From: an uncultured Granulosicoccus sp.
GTDB lineage: Bacteria > Pseudomonadota > Gammaproteobacteria > Granulosicoccales > Granulosicoccaceae
Direction of reading: 5' to 3'
DNA length: 64,000 nt
Assembly (NCBI GenBank): GCA_947495035.1
Contig: CANLXI010000022.1
Location: 1-64,000 of the forward strand
Part shown: piece after piece, positions 53,372 to 62,201 of the stretch
How the letters are laid out: each line of letters begins with the position of its first letter
Position numbering within the stretch: position 1 is the first letter of the stretch
Program-made: the position numbers and the translations under genes
Notes under the pieces: generated by a model
Told to the model about the DNA's origin: nothing
Database searches by the model: none
The model's input: only the letters and a program-made list of their open reading frames with translations

Positions 53372-55156
53372 TCATCCACCCTGTGCAGTCAGCTCGGCCA
53401 GCAGTTGCGGCTCCAGTTGCTGGGCGTACAGTTCATCGGCAGGCAGCGTGGTGCTCAGACGCAGCAGCTCTGCGGCCAGAATTCCTTGCAGCAGTCGCGT
53501 GTTGATGTGCTGACGCTGACGTTCTCGCAGCTCTGCCTTGATGGTATCGAGGTACTTGCCCAGAGCGCTTTCGGTCAGCAGCGTCGTGACCGAGAGCATG
53601 GCGGGTGCCAGCACCAGGTCGGTAGGCGCCAGGCCGCCGGACTTCACGGCCAGGGCCACACCGGCAGCATCGGCCGTGGCACGGGCGGCACGCAGGGAGT
53701 TGAGCAGGGCAGGCTGTGCCTGCAACTGCACATAGAGTTGCTGGGCCGCAGCCTCGATCTGCGGTTCGAACTCCTTGCGTATCTGTTCGGCCTCTGTCAG
53801 GAAAGTGTCCCGGATAGACGCTTCGCGCTGCCGGAATTGTCGAGACAACGCGCTCCAGAATGCCTGTTGGCCTCCCGATTGGCTGCGCCCCTGTCCCTGA
53901 TCGAGCAGAGTACCCTGCAGACTGACCAGGGTGCTGTCGAGAATGCGTTGCAGTGTCAGTACTTCCTGGTCCACCGGCGCGGTGGAGCGCGATGAGCCGG
54001 CATGTCTGTCGATGGCATCACGCCCCACGCCGAGCAGCTTGCGGGCGGGCCAGGTGACCAGTTGCCGGGTGCGGCTCAACATGGGAGCCAGTCCCGGTAT
54101 TTCCAGCAAGCTCAGCAGCTCGGCCAGAGCGCGATTGAAGGTGTCGTACTTGTCCGGATTGTTCAGGTAGTCGCGGGAGTACTGATCTTCCGCCTCGGTC
54201 ATGGCGGCGCTGATCAGTGTCTGCCAGTCACTGGCCGCTCGTCGCTCTTCTGCCAGTGGAGCGAGCCATTCCTGGCGATGGAGCTGCATGAAGGCCTTCG
54301 ATGCGCGCATGGCAGCAGCGCGGTTCACCTGACTTCCCAGATCTGCCAGCACCTGATGCAGTTCCTGCAGGCGCTCGGTTGGCAGGGATACTCGCTGACC
54401 CGGTGTATTGCGAGCAACGAATGGCAGCAGGATGATAGGCGGCAAGGGTGTGTCGAACTGCTGTGCATGGCGAGCGCTGAATGCCTGCTGCACTGCCTGT
54501 TCGTCCTGAGGGTCGAGTTTGTTGATGCACACCAGCAGCGGCAGAGCCAGCGGGTGGATCAGCTGCAGCATGTCCCAGACGCTCTTGTCGCCATACTTGT
54601 CCTTGCTGACCATCAGCACGACGATGTCGGCAATGGCCACCGTGTTCATGACGGCACGCTTGTAGGTGCCAGCGTCGATGGAGTCGAAATCGGGGGTGTC
54701 CCAGACCACGGCCTTGTCCAGCAGAGCGTCCGGCCCGCCAGGTACCGATTCCAGGACATAGGTATCCAGCTCGGTGGCACTGAGCCGGGTGGCCGGTACG
54801 CGCTGCAAGGGGTCCATCATCGGGGTGAGCAGCTGCAGCTCGTCTTCCGTGTAGCCGCGTGCATAGCCCTGGGCATGCACGGTGAAGCCGGCCAGAGCAC
54901 TGATGGAGGCGGCTTGCGTGTCCAGCAGCAGGTTCACCAGCGTGCTCTTGCCCGATTGCGTGGGGCCGATGATGGCCACTTGCAATGCGTGCTCTGGGTG
55001 CTCGCGATTCAGCCGGCGCTTGTCGACGATGGCATCGGCCAGTTGCAGGCTGTTGAGCGCCTGCAGCGCTTCAGGGCCGGGAGGGGAACTCTGTCTTGCC
55101 AGCACCCTGGCGTGACGTTGCAGCAGCTGCGAGATCCATTGGGTCGAGTCAGTCAT
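53372..55156 (-). CDS. Dynamin-like GTPase
   Basis: A 594-residue GTPase. G1 is GPTQSGKST (residues 64-72), G3 is WDTPDFDS, and G4 is INKLD. Residues about 60-280 are the G domain; the rest is helical, with a hydrophobic stretch near the end (LAPTDLVLAPAMLSVTTLLTE) that could contact membrane. It resembles bacterial dynamin-like or YfjP-type proteins. The family remodels membranes or helps stress responses; the exact role is unknown. I start at ATG 55156, which shares one base with the ubiA stop (TGATG). The upstream frame to 55342 overlaps ubiA and is not used. Confidence 0.85.
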   Translation of the reverse strand: MTDSTQWISQLLQRHARVLARQSSPPGPEALQALNSLQLADAIVDKRRLNREHPEHALQVAIIGPTQSGKSTLVNLLLDTQAASISALAGFTVHAQGYARGYTEDELQLLTPMMDPLQRVPATRLSATELDTYVLESVPGGPDALLDKAVVWDTPDFDSIDAGTYKRAVMNTVAIADIVVLMVSKDKYGDKSVWDMLQLIHPLALPLLVCINKLDPQDEQAVQQAFSARHAQQFDTPLPPIILLPFVARNTPGQRVSLPTERLQELHQVLADLGSQVNRAAAMRASKAFMQLHRQEWLAPLAEERRAASDWQTLISAAMTEAEDQYSRDYLNNPDKYDTFNRALAELLSLLEIPGLAPMLSRTRQLVTWPARKLLGVGRDAIDRHAGSSRSTAPVDQEVLTLQRILDSTLVSLQGTLLDQGQGRSQSGGQQAFWSALSRQFRQREASIRDTFLTEAEQIRKEFEPQIEAAAQQLYVQLQAQPALLNSLRAARATADAAGVALAVKSGGLAPTDLVLAPAMLSVTTLLTESALGKYLDTIKAELRERQRQHINTRLLQGILAAELLRLSTTLPADELYAQQLEPQLLAELTAQGG

Positions 55157-56037
55157 CAGGGCGCGATGGCGAAGTCCAGTACCAGTCCTGCAAACACGGT
55201 CATTCCCAGCCAGTTGTTGTTGAGAAAGGCTTGGACGCAGCGTGCCGGTTTGCGTTCCCGGGCAATCCACAGCTGGTAGCCGATGAAGCCGGAGGCTGAC
55301 AGCAGGCTCAGAAAGTAGACAATGCCTCGTCCGTCCTGCCAACCGATGACGGTCAGCAGCACCAGAACGCTCACCTGCAACAGGCCCACGATCAGGAGGT
55401 CGTGGCGTCCAAACAGAATGGCGGTCGACTTGATGCCGATCTTGAGATCATCATCCCGGTCGGCCATGGCGTACAGGGTGTCATAGGCCAGTGCCCACAG
55501 GATGGCCGCCAGATACAGCCACCAGGCCTGCGCCGGTACCGTATTGGTCTGCGCGGCGTAGGCCATGGGGACCGCAAAGCCGAAGGCAGCGCCCAGCACG
55601 ATCTGCGGCCAGTGGGTGAATCGTTTGGCGAAAGGGTAGGCAATGGCCAGGGCCGCCGCAAGCAGCGACAGGCCGATGGTCAGGGCGTTGGTCAACAGCA
55701 CGAGCAGGAACGCCAGGCTCAATAGCACGGCGGTGCTCAGCAGCGCGTCACGTGCGCTCAGGGCACCGGTGGCCAATGGTCTGCTGCGGGTTCTGGCGAC
55801 GTGGGCATCGAAGTTCCGATCGGCGTAGTCGTTGATGGCACAACCCGCCGAACGGGTCAGCACGGTTCCCAGAATGAAGATAAGCAACACATCCAGGCGA
55901 GGGATACCCTTGGCAGCAAACCAGAGCGCCCATAGCATCGGCCACATCAGCAGGTAGATGCCGATGGGGCGATTCAGCCGGGTCAATGCAACGAAGTGCG
56001 GTAATTTTTGTCCGAAGTCGGTGTAATTCAAGGCCAC
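55156..56037 (-). CDS. ubiA: 4-hydroxybenzoate polyprenyltransferase
   Basis: A 293-residue inner-membrane prenyltransferase of ubiquinone synthesis: it joins a polyprenyl chain to 4-hydroxybenzoate. The two Asp-rich motifs are present (NDYADRNFDAHVARTRSRPL and YDTLYAMADRDDDLKIG), along with the family opening LTRLNRPIGIYLLMWPMLWAL. Eight or nine helices are expected. Length is typical. It is divergent from gor, with 166 bp between. Confidence 0.97.
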   Translation of the reverse strand: MALNYTDFGQKLPHFVALTRLNRPIGIYLLMWPMLWALWFAAKGIPRLDVLLIFILGTVLTRSAGCAINDYADRNFDAHVARTRSRPLATGALSARDALLSTAVLLSLAFLLVLLTNALTIGLSLLAAALAIAYPFAKRFTHWPQIVLGAAFGFAVPMAYAAQTNTVPAQAWWLYLAAILWALAYDTLYAMADRDDDLKIGIKSTAILFGRHDLLIVGLLQVSVLVLLTVIGWQDGRGIVYFLSLLSASGFIGYQLWIARERKPARCVQAFLNNNWLGMTVFAGLVLDFAIAP

Positions 56038-56203
56038 GCAAGTCCGATCAGGTGTGGGCCTCGGTATAGTAGCCCGAATAGACAGGGTGTGACCGTTCGC
56101 GGGGTCGCCGCAGAAGGTCGTGAACCGATTTTCTCCAGGTGGATGTCCGGCGGCTTGTCTGATTCGCTCATTGTTCCAATTTCATCGTTTCAAGGAAACC
56201 ATC

Positions 56204-57559
56204 ATGTCCCACAATCACGACTACGACCTGATCGCCATCGGTGGCGGTAGCGGCGGTATCGCCACGGCGAATCGGGCCGGCAGCTACGGCGCACGCGCTC
56301 TGATCATCGAAAGCGATGATGTTCTGGGAGGCACCTGTGTGAATCGTGGATGTGTGCCCAAGAAGGTCATGTGGTATGGCGGCGCCATGGCGCATTCCCT
56401 GCGGGATGCGGAAGGTTATGGTTTCGATGTCACGGTCAATGGTTTTGACTGGCATGCATTGGTGGAAAAGCGCGAAAAATACATCAGCAATATCAATAAC
56501 GCCTACGCAAAGTACCTGGGTCAGAACAATGTCGAGACGTTGACCGGCCGTGCTCGACTGGTGGATGCGAACACGGTGGAAGTCAATGGCAAGCATTACA
56601 GTGCCGAGCGCATCGTACTGGCACCGGGTGGCCACGCCAGGGTGCCGGATATTCCGGGCAAGGAGCATGGTGTCACCTCCGATGGTTTCTTCGAATTCGA
56701 GTACCAGCCGAACCGGGTTCTGGTGCTGGGAGCTGGCTATATCGCAGTTGAACTGGCCGGCATGCTCAACGCCATGGGCACGAAGGTCACGCTGGGAATC
56801 CGGCATGAATCGTTTCTGCGCGATTTCGATCTGATGCTGCAGGAGCGTCTGATGGAAGAGATGTGCGGCGAAGGGGTGGAGATCAAGACGTATTTCACCG
56901 CGGCCAGCCTGGAGCGCAACGGGCAGCTGATCTGCGCCGTAGGCGAAGATGGCGAGCGGCTCGAGGACTTCGATGCGGTCATCTTTGCCATCGGTCGTTC
57001 ACCGTCCACGGATGATCTGGGTCTGGCAACTGCCGGCGTCGAGGTGGACAAGCGCGGCTACATTCCGGTGGACAAGTACCAGCAGACCAATGTACCGAGC
57101 ATCTTCGCCATCGGTGATGTCACTGGTCAGGCCGAGCTGACACCTGTTGCCATCGCCGCTGGTCGGCGTCTGGCGGATCGAATCTACGACAATCAGGAAG
57201 GCAGGCATCTGGACTACAGCCTGATTCCCACGGTGGTCTTCAGCCACCCGCCGATGGCAACCGTCGGCTTGACCGAAGCGGCGGCTCGTGAACAGTATGG
57301 CGAGGCGGTGAAGTGCTATCACACCAGTTTCACGGCCATGTACAACTCCTTCACCGAGCACAAGGCCAAGACGGCCATGAAGCTGATCGTGACTGGTGAG
57401 GACGAGAAGGTCATCGGTATCCACATGATCGGTCTGGCCTGTGACGAGATGCTGCAGGGCTTTGCCGTGGCCATGCGGATGGGAGCCACCAAACGGGATT
57501 TCGATGACACCATCGCGATTCACCCTACCAGCAGTGAGGAGCTGGTCACACTCCGATAG
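56204..57559 (+). CDS. gor: Glutathione-disulfide reductase
   Basis: A 451-residue FAD disulfide reductase that keeps glutathione reduced with NADPH. FAD motif AIGGGSGGIATANRA, redox disulfide C-V-N-R-G-C (GGTCVNRGCVPKK), the NADPH-binding GAGYIAVELAG, the FAD motif SIFAIGDVTGQAELTPVAI, and the dimer-interface catalytic H-P-T-S-S-E-E at the C terminus. Length matches E. coli Gor. AAGGAAA precedes the ATG at 56204, which lies inside a longer open frame. Confidence 0.97.
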   Translation: MSHNHDYDLIAIGGGSGGIATANRAGSYGARALIIESDDVLGGTCVNRGCVPKKVMWYGGAMAHSLRDAEGYGFDVTVNGFDWHALVEKREKYISNINNAYAKYLGQNNVETLTGRARLVDANTVEVNGKHYSAERIVLAPGGHARVPDIPGKEHGVTSDGFFEFEYQPNRVLVLGAGYIAVELAGMLNAMGTKVTLGIRHESFLRDFDLMLQERLMEEMCGEGVEIKTYFTAASLERNGQLICAVGEDGERLEDFDAVIFAIGRSPSTDDLGLATAGVEVDKRGYIPVDKYQQTNVPSIFAIGDVTGQAELTPVAIAAGRRLADRIYDNQEGRHLDYSLIPTVVFSHPPMATVGLTEAAAREQYGEAVKCYHTSFTAMYNSFTEHKAKTAMKLIVTGEDEKVIGIHMIGLACDEMLQGFAVAMRMGATKRDFDDTIAIHPTSSEELVTLR

Positions 57560-57561
57560 GG

Positions 57562-57593
57562 TTGACCGCGGGCCGGGCCGGTCCGCGGGTCAA
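57562..57593 (+). terminator. Stem-loop after gor
   Basis: Right after the gor stop, TTGACCGCGG and CCGCGGGTCAA form a long GC-rich stem with one bulge around a GC-rich loop. No T-run follows, so it is a weak terminator candidate or an mRNA end barrier. Confidence 0.4.
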
Positions 57594-57682
57594 TGACTGT
57601 GATGCGTGGTCGCTAAAGGCGTAGTCAGGTGCAAGTTCGGTCTGTCCGGACTTGGCTAAACGCTGAAGGTGACCACGCACGC

Positions 57683-58273
57683 ATGTCCAGTACGAGCTTT
57701 CAACCATCCGGGGTGCCGCGCCAGCACGCATTGTCGGCTGCCGGCTTCACCCTGCTGGAACTGATCATCACTCTGGCCATCAGTGCCGTTCTGATCGGTC
57801 TGGCGGTGCCTTCCATGAAATCCTTCATGGGCAGTTCCGAGATCAGTGCGACCAGCAACGATTTCGTTCACAGTCTGCAGACGGCCCGGTCAGAAGCCAT
57901 CAAGCGGGCAGGCCCGGTTGGCCTGTGCCCGAGCGACAATCCACTGGCCGATGAGCCCGGCTGTGATGCCACCAGCTATGCCAATGGCTGGATCGTGTTC
58001 TTCGATGCCGATGGCAATGGCCAGCGCAGCGCCGGTGAAGAGCTGGTTGTGCGCTCTGAATCACGCTCGGCAACGTTCAGCTTCATCCCGGACACGGCCT
58101 TCGAGCAGCGCATCTACTTTGGTGAATCGGGTTCCAGCATCAATCCGGCAGGTGTGCCTCTGTCCGGCAATATCGAAATCCGTCTGCTTGGCAGCGATGA
58201 ACAGCGCATCGTCAGAGTCGCCGCCAACGGGCGCATTGCGACGCTGGATGTCGACAAGACGGAGACGCCCTGA
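57683..58273 (+). CDS. fimT: Minor type IV prepilin FimT/FimU-like
   Basis: A 196-residue minor pilin. The prepilin cleavage site is A-G/F-T-L-L-E-L-I-I with Glu at +5, followed by the hydrophobic helix (ITLAISAVLIGLAVPSMKSF). The globular part has the GspH/FimT-type pattern (TARSEAIKRAG, NGWIVFFDADGNGQR). It primes pilus assembly at the inner membrane. The first of five pilin genes; the next start shares one base with its stop. I use the ATG at 57683, which keeps the leader short. Confidence 0.9.
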   Translation: MSSTSFQPSGVPRQHALSAAGFTLLELIITLAISAVLIGLAVPSMKSFMGSSEISATSNDFVHSLQTARSEAIKRAGPVGLCPSDNPLADEPGCDATSYANGWIVFFDADGNGQRSAGEELVVRSESRSATFSFIPDTAFEQRIYFGESGSSINPAGVPLSGNIEIRLLGSDEQRIVRVAANGRIATLDVDKTETP

Positions 58274-58845
58274 TGCATCGTCAACGGACAATGAAAGGTC
58301 GGTGTCATCAGCAGGGCGTCGGCATCATCGAGGTGCTGGTGGCACTGGTGGTCGTCTCCTTCGGGGTGCTGGGCATGGCAGGCCTGCAGCTCACCGGCAT
58401 GAAGCACAGCAACAATGGCTTCAACCGGTCCAAGGCACTGATATTGACGGAGAACATCGCCACGCGCATGCGCATCAATGAGCAAGGCGTATCCAATGGC
58501 TTCTATGATGGCTTTGATTCCGGAAATGATGCCAACTACTGCAATGTCAGACCCGTGCCGTATTGCCAGGCCAGCAAGGGAGCTGCTGCGCAGAGCTGCA
58601 CGGCAGCTGAGCTGGCCGCCTTCGATCTGTTCAGTGTCAGCTGTGGCGACTGGGGAAGCGAAGGCGCGAGTGGCGGAGTCGAGGATCAGTTGCCTGCTGG
58701 GGCCAGACTTGTGGTGGACTGCAACGACTCGCCCTGCGAGGACACATCGACCTATACCCTGAGTGTCAGCTGGCCGGAGAACAGAACTGTCCGTTCGGAT
58801 GATGCGCCGGTCGAGCGACGGGTACAGATGGTGCTGCGACCATGA
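58273..58845 (+). CDS. pilV: Minor type IV prepilin PilV
   Basis: A 190-residue minor pilin with a QQG/VGIIEVLVAL cleavage site and Glu+5. The helix continues as VVVSFGVLGMAGLQLTGMKHSN, the PilV hallmark. Cysteines in the globular part (CNVRPVPYC, CNDSPC) could form disulfides. The gene starts with the last base of the fimT stop, and its stop overlaps pilW by four bases. Confidence 0.93.
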   Translation: MHRQRTMKGRCHQQGVGIIEVLVALVVVSFGVLGMAGLQLTGMKHSNNGFNRSKALILTENIATRMRINEQGVSNGFYDGFDSGNDANYCNVRPVPYCQASKGAAAQSCTAAELAAFDLFSVSCGDWGSEGASGGVEDQLPAGARLVVDCNDSPCEDTSTYTLSVSWPENRTVRSDDAPVERRVQMVLRP

Positions 58846-59567
58846 GCAGGCAAGGCAGCAGGCTCCAGGCTGCAACCGCGTGGCAGGGGCATCGGGCACG
58901 GCAACAGGGTCTGTCGCTGATCGAGCTCATGATCACCATGGTGCTGGGGCTGATCATCATTGCGGCCGTGTTCAACATGTATGCGGGCAGTAGCCGCTCG
59001 GCGCGTTACAGCGAGGGTCTGCAGAGCATGCAGGAAAACGGTCGCTATGGAGTGTCGGTGTTGCAGCGTGGCCTGAGGCTGGCCGGCTTTTCACCCGATG
59101 AATCCGTGGAAGCCTTTGATATCTCGGCCAGTGGTGTGAGTACCATCAGCATTCGTTCGCAGCAGCAATATGACTGCAATGGACTGGAGACCACGGCTAC
59201 CGATGGTCTGGCTGTCAATGTCTATCGACTGGACGAAGCCAGCGGCGAACTGACCTGTCAGGGCAATCAGGGTGGTGCACCGATGGCCGTGGTCGAGGGA
59301 GTGGATCGCTTCCGTTTGCTCTACGGTGTCGATGCTGACGGTGATGCGGAGACCGAGGAGCCACAGAGTTACGTGCCCCATGATGCAACGCTGGACTCGG
59401 CGGATGTCGTGGCAGTGCGCTTTGCGCTGCTGGTGAACTCCGGCAAGCCGATTCGCACCCGCAACGTGAGCAGGACCTATGTTCTGCTGGATGAGGAATT
59501 CACCTACGATGACCGGGTGGCTCGTGAGGTGTTCAGCAGTACCGTCAAGGTGCGGAATCGCCAATGA
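58842..59567 (+). CDS. pilW: Minor type IV prepilin PilW
   Basis: A 241-residue minor pilin. A rather long leader (about 23 residues, rich in R and Q) precedes the cleavage site QQG/LSLIELMITMVLGLIII with Glu+5. The body (NGRYGVSVLQRGLRLAGF, VEGVDRFRLLYGVDADGDAE) matches PilW. It overlaps both neighbours by four bases. Confidence 0.93.
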   Translation: MSRQGSRLQAATAWQGHRARQQGLSLIELMITMVLGLIIIAAVFNMYAGSSRSARYSEGLQSMQENGRYGVSVLQRGLRLAGFSPDESVEAFDISASGVSTISIRSQQQYDCNGLETTATDGLAVNVYRLDEASGELTCQGNQGGAPMAVVEGVDRFRLLYGVDADGDAETEEPQSYVPHDATLDSADVVAVRFALLVNSGKPIRTRNVSRTYVLLDEEFTYDDRVAREVFSSTVKVRNRQ

Positions 59568-60124
59568 AAAACCGGAAGAGACAGATCTGCAAGCCCCTGA
59601 AACAGGAGAAGGGCGTTGCGCTGGTGGTCAGTCTGGTTCTGCTGATCGCCATGACCATTCTGGGGGTGGCGACACTGTCGGGTACCCGCCTGAACGAGAA
59701 ACGTACCAGCAATGCCCAACAGAAGGCGATCGCCTTCGAAGTGGCGGAATCGGCCATTGCCTCGGTCTGGGATGTCGGGTATCTGAATGTTGCACTGACC
59801 TCCGATGCGACCGACTCGGGTGACGACCCGGCAGCCATTGTCAGCCCGGATGAGGATACCGAGTTGACCAATGCCTTTGATCAGCTGACCGATGGCAAGG
59901 GGGTGAATATCGATGGTGAGCTGAGTGTGCAGTACTGCGGAGAGACTGCCCCGGTGGCCAGTGATCTGAGTGCCGATCTGTCGGCCACGCAGCTGGTATT
60001 CCTGCTGGTGGATGTGAACAGCCAGGTGCAGGTTGCCAATACCAGCACCCGATCCGACCATGTTCAGCGCGGCGCTGTTACCTCGGTCAAGACCAACCGC
60101 ACCGGCAACTGTCCGGCACCCTGA
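59564..60124 (+). CDS. pilX: Minor type IV prepilin PilX
   Basis: A 186-residue minor pilin with EKG/VALVVSLVLLIAMTILGVAT. Position +5 is not Glu (V-A-L-V-V), as usual for the PilX/GspK-like tip pilins. The body begins GTRLNEKRTSNAQQKAIAFE and has a C-terminal Cys pair. A pilY1 gene usually follows pilX but is absent here; the next gene is pilE. Confidence 0.92.
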   Translation: MKNRKRQICKPLKQEKGVALVVSLVLLIAMTILGVATLSGTRLNEKRTSNAQQKAIAFEVAESAIASVWDVGYLNVALTSDATDSGDDPAAIVSPDEDTELTNAFDQLTDGKGVNIDGELSVQYCGETAPVASDLSADLSATQLVFLLVDVNSQVQVANTSTRSDHVQRGAVTSVKTNRTGNCPAP

Positions 60125-60138
60125 TGGAGATCAAGCTC

Positions 60139-60564
60139 ATGCCCCGTCAACGTCCGTTCCACGCCGGTTTCACGCTGATCGAGGTGATGATCACCGTGGC
60201 CATCATCGGCATCATTGCGGCCATTGCCGTGCCCAGCTATTCCAGTTACATGATCGATGCGCGGCGTACCGATGCGATAGCCTTTCTCTCCGAAGTCGCC
60301 GGTGAGCAGCAACGCTATTTCACCGAAAACAATCAGTACGCTGCCGACATGAAGGAGCTCGGCTATGGTGGGGCAGCAACCTACGCCACACCGGAAGGGC
60401 ATTACGTGGTGAGTATCAGCAATCCGGGCGGTGTGGGCCGCTACCTGTTGACCGCCACCCCGGCCACGGGGGGCAAGCAGGCCAGTGACAAGGAGTGTCT
60501 GGCTTTCACCCTCAGTGATACCGGTGCCAGGCGAAGCACCGGCAGCAATACGGACTGCTGGTAG
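60139..60564 (+). CDS. pilE: Type IV pilin PilE-like
   Basis: A 141-residue pilin: short leader, A-G/F-T-L-I-E-V-M-I cleavage site with Glu+5, helix TVAIIGIIAAIAVPSYSSYM, and a globular part with two cysteines (CLAF, CW at the end) likely forming the D-region disulfide. I prefer ATG 60139 because GGAGA lies eight bases upstream; ATG 60124, overlapping the pilX stop, gives a five-residue longer leader. It is the last gene of the minor-pilin set and convergent with ybiT, with 12 bases between. Confidence 0.92.
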   Translation: MPRQRPFHAGFTLIEVMITVAIIGIIAAIAVPSYSSYMIDARRTDAIAFLSEVAGEQQRYFTENNQYAADMKELGYGGAATYATPEGHYVVSISNPGGVGRYLLTATPATGGKQASDKECLAFTLSDTGARRSTGSNTDCW

Positions 60565-60576
60565 TTCCAGCCCGTC

Positions 60577-62172
60577 TCAGCTGATGCCCTGGCTTTCCAG
60601 GTAATCTTCGTAGTTGCCGCGATAGTCGACATAGCGGTTGTTGTCCTTCAGCTCGATGATGCGGGTGGCCAGTGAGCTGACGAACTCGCGGTCATGACTG
60701 ACGAAGATGACCGTGCCGGTGTACAGATCCATCGCCAGGTTCAGCGATTCGATGGATTCCATGTCCAGGTGATTGGTCGGTTCGTCGAGAATCATGACAT
60801 TGGGCGATTGCAGCATCAGTTTGCCGAACAGCAGGCGACCCTTTTCGCCCCCCGAGACCACATTGACCGGCTTGCCGATATCGTCCTTGCCGAACAACAG
60901 GCGGCCGAGAATGCCACGAATTTCCTGTTCGTCGTGATTCTCGTTGCCCCATTGGGTCATCCAGTCGAGAATGCTGGTCGAGGTCTCGAAGTCGTCCTCG
61001 TGATCCTGCGCAAAATAACCCAGGGTGGCATTCTCTGCCCATTTCAGATGACCCCTGGTTGGCTCAAGCTCGCCAGCCAGCAATTTGACGAAGGTGGATT
61101 TGCCGATACCGTTGGGGCCGATCACGGCCACTTTCTCACCGGCCTCGATCATCAGATCCACCTTCTTCAGTACGGTGTTGTCCTCGTAGCCCGCCTCGAT
61201 ACCTTCCAGCTCGGCCGCATTGCGAAACAGCTTCTTTTCCAGTTCGAAGCGAATGTAGGGATTCACCCGGCTGGACGGCTTCATCTTCTCGATGGACAGC
61301 TTGTCGATCTGCTTCTGGCGTGAGGTGGCCTGACGCGCCTTGGACTTGTTGGCCTTGAAGCGCTGCACGAAAGCCTGCAGATCGGCGATCTGGGCCTTCT
61401 TCTTGGCGTTGTCGGCGTATTGTCGCTCACGAGCCTGGGTGGAGGCATACATGAAGTCGTCGTAGTTGCCGGGATAGATCTTGATCTCGCCGTAGTCCAG
61501 ATCGGCCATGTGGGTGCAGACACTGTTCAGGAAATGCCTGTCGTGCGAGATGACGATCATGGTGCTGTTGCGGCCGTTCAGCACGCCTTCCAGCCAGCGG
61601 ATGGTGTCGATATCCAGGTTGTTGGTGGGTTCGTCCAGCAGCAGCAGATCGGGATCGGCAAACAGCGCCTGCGCCAGCAGCACGCGCAGTTTGTCACCCG
61701 GAGCCACTTCGCTCATGGGGACATTGTGTTGCTCCAGCGGAATGCTGGCACCCAGCAGCAGCTCGCCGGCTCGCGCCTCGGCCGAGTAACCATCCATCTC
61801 GGCAAACTGGACTTCCAGCTCGGCCACACGCATGCCGTCGTCTTCGCTCATCTCGGGCATGGAGTAGATACGATCGCGTTCCTCCTTGATGGCCCACAAT
61901 TCCTGGTGGCCCATGATGACGGTATCGATGACCGTGAATTCCTCGAAACCGAACTGGTTCTGTTGCAGGGTGGCCATGCGCACCCCGGGCAGCAGCGTGA
62001 CGGTACCGGAGCTGGGTTCCAGGTCGCCACCGAGAATCTTCATGAAGGTGGACTTGCCGCTGCCATTGGCTCCGATGAGACCGTAACGGTTACCTTCGCC
62101 GAACTTGATGGAGACATTCTCGAACAGCGGTTTGGCGCCGAACTGGATGGTGAGGTTTGCAGTGGATATCAC
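60577..62172 (-). CDS. ybiT: ABC-F ribosome-associated ATPase YbiT
   Basis: A 531-residue protein with two ATPase domains and no membrane part. Both Walker A motifs (GANGSGKST, GPNGIGKST) and Walker B with EPTN (DLLLLDEPTNNLD, VMILDEPTNHLD) are present; the first signature is degenerate (SEVAPGDKLR) and the second is VSGGEKGR, as in E. coli YbiT. The linker (FMYASTQARERQYADNAKKK) is the ABC-F P-site interaction region. The match to YbiT is strong across the whole length. It acts on the ribosome in translation; stress or antibiotic links are known for relatives. Confidence 0.96.
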   Translation of the reverse strand: MISTANLTIQFGAKPLFENVSIKFGEGNRYGLIGANGSGKSTFMKILGGDLEPSSGTVTLLPGVRMATLQQNQFGFEEFTVIDTVIMGHQELWAIKEERDRIYSMPEMSEDDGMRVAELEVQFAEMDGYSAEARAGELLLGASIPLEQHNVPMSEVAPGDKLRVLLAQALFADPDLLLLDEPTNNLDIDTIRWLEGVLNGRNSTMIVISHDRHFLNSVCTHMADLDYGEIKIYPGNYDDFMYASTQARERQYADNAKKKAQIADLQAFVQRFKANKSKARQATSRQKQIDKLSIEKMKPSSRVNPYIRFELEKKLFRNAAELEGIEAGYEDNTVLKKVDLMIEAGEKVAVIGPNGIGKSTFVKLLAGELEPTRGHLKWAENATLGYFAQDHEDDFETSTSILDWMTQWGNENHDEQEIRGILGRLLFGKDDIGKPVNVVSGGEKGRLLFGKLMLQSPNVMILDEPTNHLDMESIESLNLAMDLYTGTVIFVSHDREFVSSLATRIIELKDNNRYVDYRGNYEDYLESQGIS

Positions 62173-62201
62173 AGGTTTCGCCGAGGTTCAGTACAAACGC
62201 G

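Noticed and set aside
53135..53505. Possible repeat proteins (PLK, GFN or AST repeats) read through the 9-bp array
   Set aside because: All frames stay open only because a 9-bp unit lacks stops. None has a ribosome-binding site or sequence sense outside the array.
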